A stretch of DNA of 64,000 bases from Acidiferrum sp963771295 (lineage in GTDB: Bacteria; Acidobacteriota; Terriglobia; Acidiferrales; UBA7541). The notes beneath the pieces were generated by a model. That model was given only the letters and a program-made list of their open reading frames with translations. It did not search any database and had not been told where the DNA came from. Position 1 is the stretch's first letter; every line of letters starts with the position of its first letter. Location: assembly GCA_963771295.1 (NCBI GenBank), contig CAVYTB010000005.1:124001-188000 (forward strand). The letters run 5' to 3'. Made by a program: the position numbers and the translations under genes. Positions 45,895 through 55,063 of this stretch are shown here, one piece after another.

Positions 45895-46108
45895 TTTCTG
45901 ACAATCATTCAAAGATAGCTCTGCCATACAGCGAGGGTTTCCTCTTTCTCCAAGAATCACCTCATGAGAGCAGATACCGTCGCCAATGTTCAGTGGTTGA
46001 TTCTCGAGCAGCATTTTAGTTCACCTGCTTGGCATGACTGCGGAAAGTGCATTATCTGGTTGAATCTGACCTGCTCTGTTCCATTTGAAAGATCGAAGGA
46101 GATGCGCA

Positions 46109-46645
46109 ATGAAACAACAATCAACAGCAAGACAAGCTCAAACCGATACATCAATCAGATTTGTTACCCCTGACGTTCTGCTTGATCGACAAAATCAAAT
46201 TCAGGTCATGATTGAACGTCGCGCTTATGAGCTGTACGAGATCTGGGGCCGCCGTCAGGGCCACGACCTCGATGATTGGATCGAAGCCGAAACAGAAACT
46301 CTACGGTCATTTCGGCACGACTTGAAGGAATCGGCCGAGACCATCGTCTATAGTGCCGAGTTGCCTGGCGCTTTTGCTGCGGATCAACTTAGCATCAGTA
46401 TTGAACCACGTCGCTTGAGTGTCAGCGGCGAGAGGGAACAAGACGTCACATGCGGGGGATCTGAGCCCGCTCACATAGAGAAAAGAACAGAGCGGATATT
46501 TCAAGTGGAAGAGTTGCCGGTGGATATCGATCCATCCAGGACCACGGCTAGCCTTCATGACCAAACGCTGGAAATTGTGATGCCTAAGGTCGCCGTTGTT
46601 GCTAAACCCAGCAAAAAGACCCGAGCCGCGTCCGTCGGACGATAG
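46109..46645 (+). CDS. DUF2934-Hsp20 fusion protein (small heat-shock protein)
   Basis: 178 residues. The N-terminal DUF2934 motif RAYELYEIWGRRQGHDLDDWIEAE (about 40-63) is followed by an alpha-crystallin/Hsp20 domain (about 70-165: VYSAELPGAFAADQLSISIEPRRLSVSGERE, FQVEELPVDIDPSRTTASLHDQTLEIVMPK). Small heat-shock proteins hold unfolded proteins. The C-terminal I-x-I anchor is not obvious. The start follows GAAGGAG. Two universal stress genes come next and it probably starts their operon. Confidence 0.87.
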   Translation: MKQQSTARQAQTDTSIRFVTPDVLLDRQNQIQVMIERRAYELYEIWGRRQGHDLDDWIEAETETLRSFRHDLKESAETIVYSAELPGAFAADQLSISIEPRRLSVSGEREQDVTCGGSEPAHIEKRTERIFQVEELPVDIDPSRTTASLHDQTLEIVMPKVAVVAKPSKKTRAASVGR

Positions 46646-46657
46646 TTTCAGGAAATC

Positions 46658-47095
46658 ATGAGAATTCTTCTTGCATTCAATGGCTCCAGGCTCTCGGAAG
46701 CCGCGCTGCACGCTGTGGTGACCCAGCGTCCACCCCAGAGTACTAAAGTTAAAGTCTTGAGAGTGATACCACCTGATGCTACGGAGGAAGAAGTACGCCA
46801 AGCACAAGCTTCGCTGGACCCAGTTGACCAGCAACTTCGGGCTGCAGGCTTTCGAGTAGAGACGTCTCTTCTGAGAGACATAGTTATCGAGTCAATTGTA
46901 AGTGAAGCCCAAGAATGGGATGCCGACTTAATCGTACTTGGCTGGCCCGGACGGACAACGCTGAAATATTTGATGTTCGGCGGCGTGGCAAACGCTGTCA
47001 TACGTGGCGCACCGTGCTCCGTCGAGCTTGTGAGATTTCGCCCTGAACGTTGCGAGTCGGAAGTGTGCCGCCGTGCAGAAAGAGGTGAATCATGA
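46658..47095 (+). CDS. Universal stress protein family protein
   Basis: 145 residues, UspA fold: MRILLAFNGSRLSEAALHAV and DADLIVLGWPGRTTLKYLMFGGVANAV, where the ATP-loop glycines are mostly kept. It lies 12 bases after the Hsp20 gene and overlaps the next gene by four bases. Confidence 0.88.
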   Translation: MRILLAFNGSRLSEAALHAVVTQRPPQSTKVKVLRVIPPDATEEEVRQAQASLDPVDQQLRAAGFRVETSLLRDIVIESIVSEAQEWDADLIVLGWPGRTTLKYLMFGGVANAVIRGAPCSVELVRFRPERCESEVCRRAERGES

Positions 47096-47547
47096 GAATT
47101 CTATTGGCAATTGACAATTCCAAGTTTTCGGACGCGGCAATTCGGGCTGTAACCGAACGTGGTCGGCCACAGCACACAGAGGTGCGGATTTTGCACGTCG
47201 TGGAATCGATGCCGCTTTTGGTCTCCCGAGAAATAGCGGGATATGATCCAGCCTTCGAAACCGTGTGGGAATCTCAGAAACAGAATGCAGAGACTCTCGT
47301 CGCGAAGGCCGCGGAATCGCTTCATGCCCGAGGTCTAAAGGTAACCACGACCGTTGTTGAGGGCGACCCCAAGTCGAAGATTCTCGACCTCGCCGAAGAG
47401 TGGCATGCTGACTTGATTGTGATTGGCTCACACGGACGAAAAGCTCTGAACCGATTCCTGATGGGTAGCGTATCGGATGCGGTGGCTCGGCATGCCCGTT
47501 GTTCAGTAGAGATCGTTAGGATTCCGCCCGTCGCACTGAATGACTGA
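47092..47547 (+). CDS. Universal stress protein (ATP-binding type)
   Basis: 151 residues: MRILLAIDNSKFSDAAIRAV and DLIVIGSHGRKALNRFLMGSVSDAV, with the full G-x2-G-x9-GS ATP-binding motif. It is a tandem duplicate of the preceding gene; the first ten residues and the spacing agree. It closes the Hsp20 operon. Confidence 0.93.
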   Translation: MRILLAIDNSKFSDAAIRAVTERGRPQHTEVRILHVVESMPLLVSREIAGYDPAFETVWESQKQNAETLVAKAAESLHARGLKVTTTVVEGDPKSKILDLAEEWHADLIVIGSHGRKALNRFLMGSVSDAVARHARCSVEIVRIPPVALND

Positions 47548-47948
47548 AGTCACGGGAGCTTGCCCAAACATGCGGAGATTCTGGCTCTATACAGGTCGCA
47601 GATACATGCTGAGACCAATCGCTGCGGTGTGTTTGAACCGGGAAACAGCAACCTCGTGAGTGTGACGAGGCTGCGGAGTTGAACCATTGAGAATGACTTG
47701 AATGAGTTGGTGACGGACCGCCTCTCTGATCATAGTCCAAAGACGGTTGGTTTCCCGATCTTTGATTCGCACCCTTCGCCGAACCGAGGCCAGGATCGAG
47801 TCCTTGCGATGACACTGGCATTCACAGGAGCTGTCAGGTTTCCTCCCTTCATGGCGATGATTCGATTCGTCACACAGCTGATAGCTGTTGAGTATTGAAA
47901 TGAGGACGACAATCAGTATTAGACAATTTCTAAGTCAGAGGAGCATAT

Positions 47949-47960
47949 TTTCTACTTTTC
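47949..47960 (+). promoter_or_regulatory. TTTCTA-type motif upstream of a universal stress gene
   Basis: TTTCTACTTTTC in an AT-rich patch about 285 bases before the tandem universal stress gene. One of several related copies in the plus-strand stress region. Confidence 0.35.
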
Positions 47961-48102
47961 GTGCGGGCGGCCGCGTTCTAGGCTGGAAGTTAGAAGAGAG
48001 ATTGAGAGCGAGGGCGGTCAAGGTGACCCGCAAATTATGTGGACGCGTATTGTAGCATCTGACAGCCGTGTTGGCCGTGAGAAAAACAGGAACTCAGTGC
48101 CC

Positions 48103-48131
48103 AAATTGTTGGACGCCGTTCCGGACAATTT
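48103..48131. repeat. Inverted repeat before the tandem universal stress gene
   Basis: AAATTGT and ACAATTT arms 15 bases apart, 113-141 bases before the start at 48244. It could be an operator; only the symmetry is seen. Confidence 0.3.
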
Positions 48132-48243
48132 ACGAGGATCGTGATCATTCTGGGAGGAAGTTCACGAATCTGAAACGCCGCGATACCAAGGAATAACGGG
48201 GTCGGCACGTTATGCCGCGGCCGATTTGAATAGGAGAGCAGAG

Positions 48244-49152
48244 ATGTCAATCGAGGAAATCTTTTCCCGCATTACACTGACGGATGTTCTTTATGCGACC
48301 GATTTTTCGCAGTCGGCCGAACTGGCGTTGCCATATGCGGTAGCCATTGCTCAGCATTTCGGGGGTCGGCTTCAAATCGCCCACGCAATTTCACCGGAAA
48401 TCTACGACCACAATCCCCCAGAAATGATCCCGTCCATTTTGAAGAACCTTCTGGCAACTTCCGACAAGCAGATGCAACGCATTTCGACCAGCGGCGTACT
48501 GGGGGACCTGCCCCATCAGGCGATCGTGCGTGACGGAGAGGTCTGGGAAGTGCTTTCTGCGATTGTGGCTGAGTACCAAAGCGATTTGATTGTCGTTGGA
48601 ACACGCGGTCGGCGAGGCGTAAAAAAGAGAATCCTTGGATCCGTTGCTGAAGAGATATATCGACTGGCCACCGTACCGGTCCTAACCGTTGGGCCGAGGA
48701 GCACCTTGCCCGCTCCGGCGAAGCTTGGAATTCTGTACGCGACAGATTTCTCTCCCGAATCGCTCTACGCCCTGCCTTATGCTGTGTCTCTTGCACAAGA
48801 GTTTGGGGGATTGCTTACGGTTCTTCACGTCGCAACGGGAGCGTCGCCAGAATCCGACATGCGTATGAAATTGGGGGGATTTTTCACTGAGGAATTGCAC
48901 GCCTTGCTGCCCCCCGAACACTTACCCTGGGCCAGGGTAAACTACCAGGTGAAATTCGGACCGGCGGTGGAAGGGATTCTCGAGGCCGCCCTGGAGCATT
49001 CTGCTGGGCTGATCGTAATGGGGGTGCGCGGCGTTGGGTCTCTTCAAAGTGCGACACCACGTTTTGGCAGCACGGCACAATGGGTGGTCTCTTTGGCAAA
49101 CTCGCCCGTCCTCACCGTCCGACGCAAGATATTCACGAAGGAACCGCGCTAG
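48244..49152 (+). CDS. Tandem universal stress protein
   Basis: 302 residues with two UspA domains. The first (about 1-145) begins ITLTDVLYATDFSQSAELAL and has GTRGRRGVKKRILGSVAEEI with the ATP motif. The second (about 155-300) begins KLGILYATDFSPESLYALPY and has GVRGVGSLQSATPRFGSTAQWV, with the ATP motif partly kept. AGGAGA precedes the start. The second tandem protein at 55.1 kb has the same plan. Confidence 0.93.
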   Translation: MSIEEIFSRITLTDVLYATDFSQSAELALPYAVAIAQHFGGRLQIAHAISPEIYDHNPPEMIPSILKNLLATSDKQMQRISTSGVLGDLPHQAIVRDGEVWEVLSAIVAEYQSDLIVVGTRGRRGVKKRILGSVAEEIYRLATVPVLTVGPRSTLPAPAKLGILYATDFSPESLYALPYAVSLAQEFGGLLTVLHVATGASPESDMRMKLGGFFTEELHALLPPEHLPWARVNYQVKFGPAVEGILEAALEHSAGLIVMGVRGVGSLQSATPRFGSTAQWVVSLANSPVLTVRRKIFTKEPR

Positions 49153-49218
49153 CAACAACGTCCTGAAATATGGCCTAGTGGCGTGGGATCTCTCTCCGTA
49201 GTTGGCATCACGAGCCGT

Positions 49219-50346
49219 TCACTGCTCGGCGAGATGACCCATCCGGAGGCGTGTCTGGAGGACGCGCAGGATAGAATCGCGCGCGATCATTCCGACAACG
49301 CGGCCCTCTTCAATAACAGGCATCTGATTGACGTCTTCTGTCTGCATCCGTTCAAGAATTCTGAGAACCTGCTCAGCAGGAGAAGCCCATTTGATTTTGT
49401 CCATGGGGCGCATGGCCGCCTGGATCGATGTATTCGACCATTCACCGCGGGGTATTCCTTTGGCGGCATGGAACGTCACTAGACCAACCGGAGCCCCGTT
49501 GCCGGTCACAATGTGGCAACGCCGGCCGGTTTGCAGCACCTCATGCACGTAGTTTTCAAGGGAAAGATCTCGCGGCACTGTCGGTATATCTCTACTCATG
49601 ACATCGGAAGCATGGACGCCCTCGAGCGTATTGTGTATCGCCATCTGGGCGTAGCTTTCCTGCGCTGCCGACAGCAAAAACCATCCAATGAAGACCCACC
49701 AAATGCCGCCGAACCAATTGCCTCGGAGGGCTATCCAGATTCCGGCGAAGATCATCAGATACGCGAAAAGCTGTCCGGTCCGCGTTGCAATGCGCGTGGC
49801 CTTTGAAAAATTGTCCGTAATTCTCCATGCGACAGCCCGCAGAACTCTTCCCCCGTCGAGCGGGAATCCTGGCGCAAGGTTGAAGGCTGCCAGGATGAAA
49901 TTGATTTCAGCGAGCCAGCGGGAGGTGGCTCCGACCATTTCGAAGTTGCCGGAATGCTGCCCGATAAAGTAAAAAATCGCAGCCAAGAAGAAGCTCGAAA
50001 TCGGCCCCGCAATTGCAATATTGAATTCCTGTTTGGCACTGGAGGGTTCGGCCGTGATCCGTGCCAGCCCACCGAACACGAAAAGAGTTATCGAAGCCAC
50101 GGGAATCTTGTAGTGCTTGGCTACCACGCTGTGGCTCAATTCGTGAAACAGAACACAACCAAAGAACAGGAGGCTCGTGACGACTCCGACTAACCAATGT
50201 TGCGCGGGACTCCATGACGGGTGCTGAGCGGTGAACTGGGTGCGCAAGGAGAGAGTAATCAGCACAAAAATTATGAACCAGCTGAGGTGCAGGTAGATCG
50301 AGATCCCGAAGATTCGGCCGATTCGGATGCTGGAGGCAGGTGTCAC
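49219..50346 (-). CDS. Site-2 protease (M50 family) with CBS pair
   Basis: About 375 residues from a GTG preceded by GAAGGAG; an upstream frame to 50490 lacks a ribosome site. The membrane metalloprotease core has CVLFHELSHSVVAKHYKIP (HExxH) and FNLAPGFPLDGGRVLRA (the Asp zinc ligand). A C-terminal CBS pair (about 245-370: SDVMSRDIPTVPRDLSLENYV, QMPVIEEGRVVGMIARDSILRVL) may sense adenosine nucleotides. Such proteins cleave membrane-bound regulators inside the bilayer. Confidence 0.92.
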   Translation of the reverse strand: MTPASSIRIGRIFGISIYLHLSWFIIFVLITLSLRTQFTAQHPSWSPAQHWLVGVVTSLLFFGCVLFHELSHSVVAKHYKIPVASITLFVFGGLARITAEPSSAKQEFNIAIAGPISSFFLAAIFYFIGQHSGNFEMVGATSRWLAEINFILAAFNLAPGFPLDGGRVLRAVAWRITDNFSKATRIATRTGQLFAYLMIFAGIWIALRGNWFGGIWWVFIGWFLLSAAQESYAQMAIHNTLEGVHASDVMSRDIPTVPRDLSLENYVHEVLQTGRRCHIVTGNGAPVGLVTFHAAKGIPRGEWSNTSIQAAMRPMDKIKWASPAEQVLRILERMQTEDVNQMPVIEEGRVVGMIARDSILRVLQTRLRMGHLAEQ

Positions 50347-50618
50347 AGGTTGGCGCTCCTTCGGGCTATCCAGAATTTCATTTCGAATCCTGAGACAAAC
50401 GGCATTGTAACATCGACACGGCTTGCCCTCTAATCTTCCGGTCCTGCCGGCCCTGACGGATCCGTAGTTTCGCGCAATGCTGTTCCGCAAAACGAGATCG
50501 GTCTCGCCCGGACTCTGCGTTTCATCAATCTACTGCCGAACGGAATTTGAGCGAACTGGCACATCAGCAGAAGCAACGCGCAGTGTGCGCGCCTACCAGA
50601 TTCCAGCCGGAGCGAAGC

Positions 50619-53144
50619 TCACTTCCGCACTTTGGCTTTTGTAGATCCGTTTTGGGCCGAGGTAAAAGCCAGGGCAAGAAGAGTATTTTGCTCAAGTGCA
50701 TGTGCTTTGGCTGAGCCCGTCGCCGGGCTGGCCGAAGCGGTACGTTTTATCGACCGTACGGGACAGTCTCCGGCGATTCGCTTGAGTCGCGGCACAACAT
50801 AGGCGAGGGCACCCATGTTGGCGGGTTCTTCCTGCACCCACACGATCTCTCTTTTCAAGGAGTGCCGGGCAAGTTCTCGTTTGAGTTCGACCTCCGGGAA
50901 GGGGTAGAGCTGTTCCAGAAATACGATTGCGGTGAAATTGTCTTCGCGCTTTGATCGCTCCACTCGCAATTCCTGGCCGATTTTCCCCGTACATACAAGC
51001 ACTCGCCGAGCATGTTGAATTTCCTGCTCGGGACGGACCGGCAAGAAATTACTTCTGGAGAATTCTTCGATTCCGGAACACGCATTCGGGTGCCGCAACA
51101 TGCTCTTTGGGGTGAAAATGACCAGTGGCTTACGCCATACTCGGAGCGCCTGGCGGCGGAGGAGATGAAAATACTGCGCGGCAGTAGAGGGCTGGCAGAT
51201 CTGGCAATTGTGTTCAGCGGCGAGCTGCAGGAAGCGCTCGATCCGCGCACTGGAGTGCTCCGGTCCCTGGCCCTCATAGCCGTGGGGCAAAAGCATCACC
51301 AGCCCGGAGAACTTGGTCCACTTGTCCTCGTCTGCGCTGACAAACTGATCGATGATCGATTGTGCGTTGTTCACAAAGTCCCCGAACTGTGCCTCCCAAA
51401 GGACCAGTGTTTCAGGGTAGTCACGGCTGTAGCCATACTCAAAACCGAGTACGCCTGCTTCCGAAAGAGTTGAGTTGTAAACTTCAAAACGCGCCTGTGC
51501 TTCGTCGACATGACCCAGGGGAATGAATTCCTCTTCTGTTTCTGTATCGATGAGGACCGCGTGCCGCTGGTTGAATGTACCGCGACGGCTGTCCTGTCCG
51601 CTCATGCGGATTGCCGTTCCCTGCTTCAGCAGACTCCCAAACGCCAGAGCTTCCGCCATGCCGAAATCAACCGGGCGCTTCCCGCCCGCCATCTCTTTTC
51701 TTTGTTCCAGCAGCTTCTTCACCTTGCTGTGGATCTTGAACGCGCTCGGACAATTCGTCAGATGCTCAGCCACTTTACATAGCTCGCGATTCGGGACTCC
51801 GGTTTCGACTTCGTATTCGCGTTTATAGCAGCCACCCTCGTAGTTCTCCCAATAGCTTGGAGCTTCGGACAACGAGGGCCTCGCTTTCAGCACCGTGGCT
51901 TTCTTTTGTGCGGCCTCAAATTCAGCGCGAACTTCCTTTGCCCGCGCTGTCAGGTCAGTGCCGATGCTTTGTGCAAGAATCCGCCAAAGCGGCGGATGTT
52001 CCTTTATTGCACGATAGAGCCGTGGCTGCGTGATGGTCGGGTCATCCAGCTCACTATGACCGTGACGACGGTACCCAATCAGATCCACGACAACATCGCT
52101 CGAAAAAACGTACCGATACTCGACTGCCATTCGGCTCACGCGTGCCACGGCGTCCAAATCTTCACCATTTACGTGAAAGATCGGAATCGACTGACGTCTG
52201 GCGGCACTGCCGGCAAATAGAGAGGAGTGCAATTCCTCGTGAGAGGTCGTAAAGCCGATCAGGTTGTTGACTATCACGTGCACTGTCCCGCCCACCGTGA
52301 ACCCCTTGAGATCGGCGTAATTCATGGTCTCTGCGAGAACGCCTTGTCCCGCGAAAGCTCCGTCACCGTGGATCAACAGCGGCAGAATCCGGGAGGAGCC
52401 ATTTGTTCCCGCGCGCATCTGCCTGGCACGGGCCCGACCGACCGCTACGGGGTCAACTGCCTCGAGATGGCTGGGATTGGAAACGAGCTGGATACGGATC
52501 GTTTTGCCATTACGTGTCACGTATTCCCCGGAAGCGCCCATATGATACTTGACGTCGCCGCCGCCGAGCACACTACGAGGGTTTACGTCTTCGAAACCCG
52601 CAAAAATCTCAGTAGGTGATTTCCCGAGAATCTGCACCATCACGTTCACCCGGCCTCGATGACTCATTCCCAGCACCAACTCCTCCGCTCCACACCTGCC
52701 CGCACCTTCGAGAACTTCATCCAGAAACGGGATGAGGGCCGTCATCCCTTCAAGAGAGAACCTCTTCGTCCCCGGATACCGGGCATGCAGAACCTCCTCG
52801 AATAGCTCTGCTCGCAATAAGCGATCCAAAATACGTTGGCGATCTTCTTCCGGCGGCGTCCTTTCCATCCATTCTTGAATCCAGCGACGCCTTTCTGCTT
52901 GGGGAATGTGCATGAACTCCACGCCGATTGAGCCGCAATAGTAGTTGTGCGCCAACTTGCTCGTTTCACCCTCGATCTTCAATTCTGGACGAGGCTCGCT
53001 CCGCAATCGGCCCAAGGCATCCAGTTTGGCCTGCAAGTAGCCCCACTGGCGGAAAACAAGGAAGATTCTCTCTCGTTCGCTCGCGGCAATATCCATCTCC
53101 ACTGCGTGTCCACCCTCCTTAATTTTTGGTTCTGCTTGAGACAT
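50619..53144 (-). CDS. sucA: 2-oxoglutarate dehydrogenase E1 component
   Basis: 841 residues. The thiamine diphosphate core shows VLGMSHRGRVNVMVQ, IHGDGAFAGQGVLAETMN, VNNLIGFTT and, in the transketolase-like second half, GFEYGYSRDYPETLVLWEAQFGDFVNNAQ and LLPHGYEGQGPEHSSARIERFLQL. It decarboxylates 2-oxoglutarate in the TCA cycle and hands the succinyl group to E2. It is somewhat shorter than typical SucA at the N-terminus. No sucB is next to it, so E2 must lie elsewhere. Confidence 0.95.
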   Translation of the reverse strand: MSQAEPKIKEGGHAVEMDIAASERERIFLVFRQWGYLQAKLDALGRLRSEPRPELKIEGETSKLAHNYYCGSIGVEFMHIPQAERRRWIQEWMERTPPEEDRQRILDRLLRAELFEEVLHARYPGTKRFSLEGMTALIPFLDEVLEGAGRCGAEELVLGMSHRGRVNVMVQILGKSPTEIFAGFEDVNPRSVLGGGDVKYHMGASGEYVTRNGKTIRIQLVSNPSHLEAVDPVAVGRARARQMRAGTNGSSRILPLLIHGDGAFAGQGVLAETMNYADLKGFTVGGTVHVIVNNLIGFTTSHEELHSSLFAGSAARRQSIPIFHVNGEDLDAVARVSRMAVEYRYVFSSDVVVDLIGYRRHGHSELDDPTITQPRLYRAIKEHPPLWRILAQSIGTDLTARAKEVRAEFEAAQKKATVLKARPSLSEAPSYWENYEGGCYKREYEVETGVPNRELCKVAEHLTNCPSAFKIHSKVKKLLEQRKEMAGGKRPVDFGMAEALAFGSLLKQGTAIRMSGQDSRRGTFNQRHAVLIDTETEEEFIPLGHVDEAQARFEVYNSTLSEAGVLGFEYGYSRDYPETLVLWEAQFGDFVNNAQSIIDQFVSADEDKWTKFSGLVMLLPHGYEGQGPEHSSARIERFLQLAAEHNCQICQPSTAAQYFHLLRRQALRVWRKPLVIFTPKSMLRHPNACSGIEEFSRSNFLPVRPEQEIQHARRVLVCTGKIGQELRVERSKREDNFTAIVFLEQLYPFPEVELKRELARHSLKREIVWVQEEPANMGALAYVVPRLKRIAGDCPVRSIKRTASASPATGSAKAHALEQNTLLALAFTSAQNGSTKAKVRK

Positions 53145-53334
53145 GACAATCTCCTGATTTCGCTATTCGTTGCAGTCGGTTTCACGTCATTCGAGAATAT
53201 GGAGGCAGAGTTCTCACTCGAGCAGTCATGGCGACCTCTACAGCGCAATCCGATTGGGGAAGGCTACAAGCGTTGGAGAAGGCGACTTCCTGCAGGGAAA
53301 ATCATAAACCGCCAGAATCAATGACACCCCGGAT

Positions 53335-53553
53335 TCAGGCTGCGGCAGCCTTCGCCGTCCGGCCGAACTTTCCGTGCTCTTCCAGTAGTTCGAATTCCGC
53401 TCGCAACCAATCCTCCACGTCTTGACCCGGAGCGCCGTCGCGCGCCAAATAGGTTTGGTAGGCGCGGAGTTCAAACTCGTCATGCGTTGGATGGCCCTCG
53501 GCCGTCTGCTCCCCGATGGACCCAGCAGTTGAATCTTCCGAGTGTTTCTGCAT
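53335..53553 (-). CDS. DUF2934 protein
   Basis: 72 residues with FELRAYQTYLARDGAPGQDVEDWLRAEFELLEE, the DUF2934 motif also fused to Hsp20 at 46.1 kb. The function is unknown; it is a short acidic helical protein. It lies 190 bases upstream of sucA on the same strand. Confidence 0.75.
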   Translation of the reverse strand: MQKHSEDSTAGSIGEQTAEGHPTHDEFELRAYQTYLARDGAPGQDVEDWLRAEFELLEEHGKFGRTAKAAAA

Positions 53554-53978
53554 GTTCTCCTCCCTCCGGGGAGAATGTAGGCACTCCGGATTCTACATCC
53601 CAGACAAGCGCTCCGCTATGGATTGCTATGCATCCCGGACGTTCAACGTCTCTGGTCCGAGCGCTGCCAGCTTGCCTGCAGTGTCGCCAAACGATGCACT
53701 CGGGCACGGCTAGCTCGTGACGACCTGTTGCGCACATTTGGCGTTTCCCATCCTTTGAGAGGATAGTTAGAAAAAATCTTCTGCACGCTTAAACACTTTC
53801 TACTATTCCTTTTGACACGAACCGTGGCATCGTGAGCATGCAACACCGGTACGCGGGCCGCAATTCAGGGTATTCCCTCTACAAGAATTCGGCAGGCTCG
53901 CGCACCGTAATATTCGGTGGAGAATCAACGGCATTCTCGCAAAAACGAGTAGTTCGTCTCCACAGCGGGAGGACAAGC
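53554..53978. other. Intergenic region upstream of a receiver-domain gene
   Basis: About 425 bases with divergent promoters for the DUF2934 and receiver genes. It contains TTTCTACTATTCC at 53798-53810. An open frame upstream of 53979 in the receiver gene frame has no ribosome site and no conservation. Confidence 0.4.
53798..53810 (+). promoter_or_regulatory. TTTCTACTATTCC motif upstream of a receiver gene
   Basis: TTTCTACTATTCC, about 170 bases before the receiver start. Eleven bases (TCTACTATTCC) plus the following T are identical at 54900, upstream of the second tandem universal stress gene. Confidence 0.4.
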
Positions 53979-54404
53979 ATGTTTCGGAACACCTTGAGAC
54001 CGGTCGGCGCGGTCCATTACGCGGGCAAAATCCTGCTCATCGAGACGGATCCCCTGGACCTCGAAACCTATACGGATGTGTTGCAGCACTATGGCCACGA
54101 AGTCGTGTCTCACGGTTCGTATGAAGAGGCTGTCCATTTGCTGCAGAACGAAAGTTTTGATCTTGTGATTGTCGATCAGGGTGGGCCGCGCTTCGAGGCC
54201 CGCAGAGTGCTCGAACGTTTGCACAGCTTGGGAGACCGGATTCCGAGCCTTGTGATCGCAGACCACCCCGACATGGACTCCTACGTCAAGGCGCTGAGTC
54301 TGGGCGCGAGCGACTACCTCAGGAAGCCTATTTCCCCGCAGAAGTTGAGACAGGCGGTGGATGCCACCCTCTCTCCGGGGTTGTCGGCAGTGCGTTGCGA
54401 CTGA
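53979..54404 (+). CDS. Response-regulator receiver domain protein
   Basis: About 142 residues from an ATG with GGGAGGA before it; the longer frame from 53832 is not supported. A single receiver domain: KILLIETDPLDLETYTDVLQHYGHEV, phosphoacceptor region FDLVIVDQGGP, and SDYLRKPISPQKL with the conserved Lys. There is no output domain, so it acts by protein contact or is a phosphate sink. It has no adjacent kinase. Confidence 0.85.
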   Translation: MFRNTLRPVGAVHYAGKILLIETDPLDLETYTDVLQHYGHEVVSHGSYEEAVHLLQNESFDLVIVDQGGPRFEARRVLERLHSLGDRIPSLVIADHPDMDSYVKALSLGASDYLRKPISPQKLRQAVDATLSPGLSAVRCD

Positions 54405-55063
54405 TCGCCTGCAAGAGAGCACCCCGCGCTGAGGCTCGGGCGGCTTCTCCGTCGATCGCGCGCTTTCAAAATCCTAGTTGCAAGCGGACTTCATTCTGTC
54501 CCCCTGGATGCCTGACGCTGACTCTCGAACTATTCGCGCAGGAGAGATAGGCATTTGTCTCACCAGCAGATCAGTCGATTAACCTACCTTGAGAAACTCA
54601 GCTCCCACCTGGACAACTGAGTCAGACCCGCCAGAGGGACGTTGTAACTCAGGTCGCGTTTCAGGACCGCCCATTCCGCTATTGCGACAGCTCGAAACAC
54701 GAGATCATTTCTTCAATGATTTGGGACCTTCCTGGCTGATCCACATGATCGAAGCATTGATGGACTGACGAGTCCGAACCTCCATAAATGCACGACCTGT
54801 ACAAATCCGGGACAGGAAGTTACGTTAGTCGTTCACTGTCTTCCTTCTTCCCCGCAACACACCAATACTTAGCAAAATTCGTATCTTTACAATCAAACTA
54901 TCTACTATTCCTAATAATCTGTTCGTAGCATTTTAGAGATGCAAGGCCGGCGTGCGAGAGCGGCGCGAAACAGAAACTGGTAGTCGCCGCTCCACACGCC
55001 GTAATGCTCTACAGGGAGCAGTGCCAATGAATCAGATGGCCTGCTTCCGGAAAGGGGAAGACC
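54405..55063. other. Intergenic region upstream of the second tandem universal stress gene
   Basis: About 660 bases. No gene is supported. It holds the ATCTACTATTCCT motif at 54899-54911 in an AT-rich stretch that probably includes the promoter. Confidence 0.45.
54899..54911 (+). promoter_or_regulatory. ATCTACTATTCCT motif upstream of a tandem universal stress gene
   Basis: It shares TCTACTATTCCT with the copy at 53.8 kb and lies about 155 bases before the start at 55064. Confidence 0.4.

Larger units (their letters stand above)
45269..46108. other. Intergenic region with a decayed gene fragment and element D
   Basis: About 840 bases. On the minus strand at 45420-45590 two overlapping frames carry a remnant of a DUF21/CNNM transporter. 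Dispersed element copy D lies at 45874-45894, about 215 bases before the Hsp20 start. No other gene is recognised. Confidence 0.55.
47548..48243. other. Intergenic region upstream of a tandem universal stress gene
   Basis: About 700 bases without a convincing gene. It contains a TTTCTACTTTTC motif (47949-47960) and an inverted repeat AAATTGT-N15-ACAATTT (48103-48131) about 115-140 bases before the next start. Confidence 0.5.

Noticed and set aside
47548..48243. Small open frames in the gap between universal stress genes
   Set aside because: They lack ribosome sites and conserved features and overlap on opposite strands, as expected by chance.
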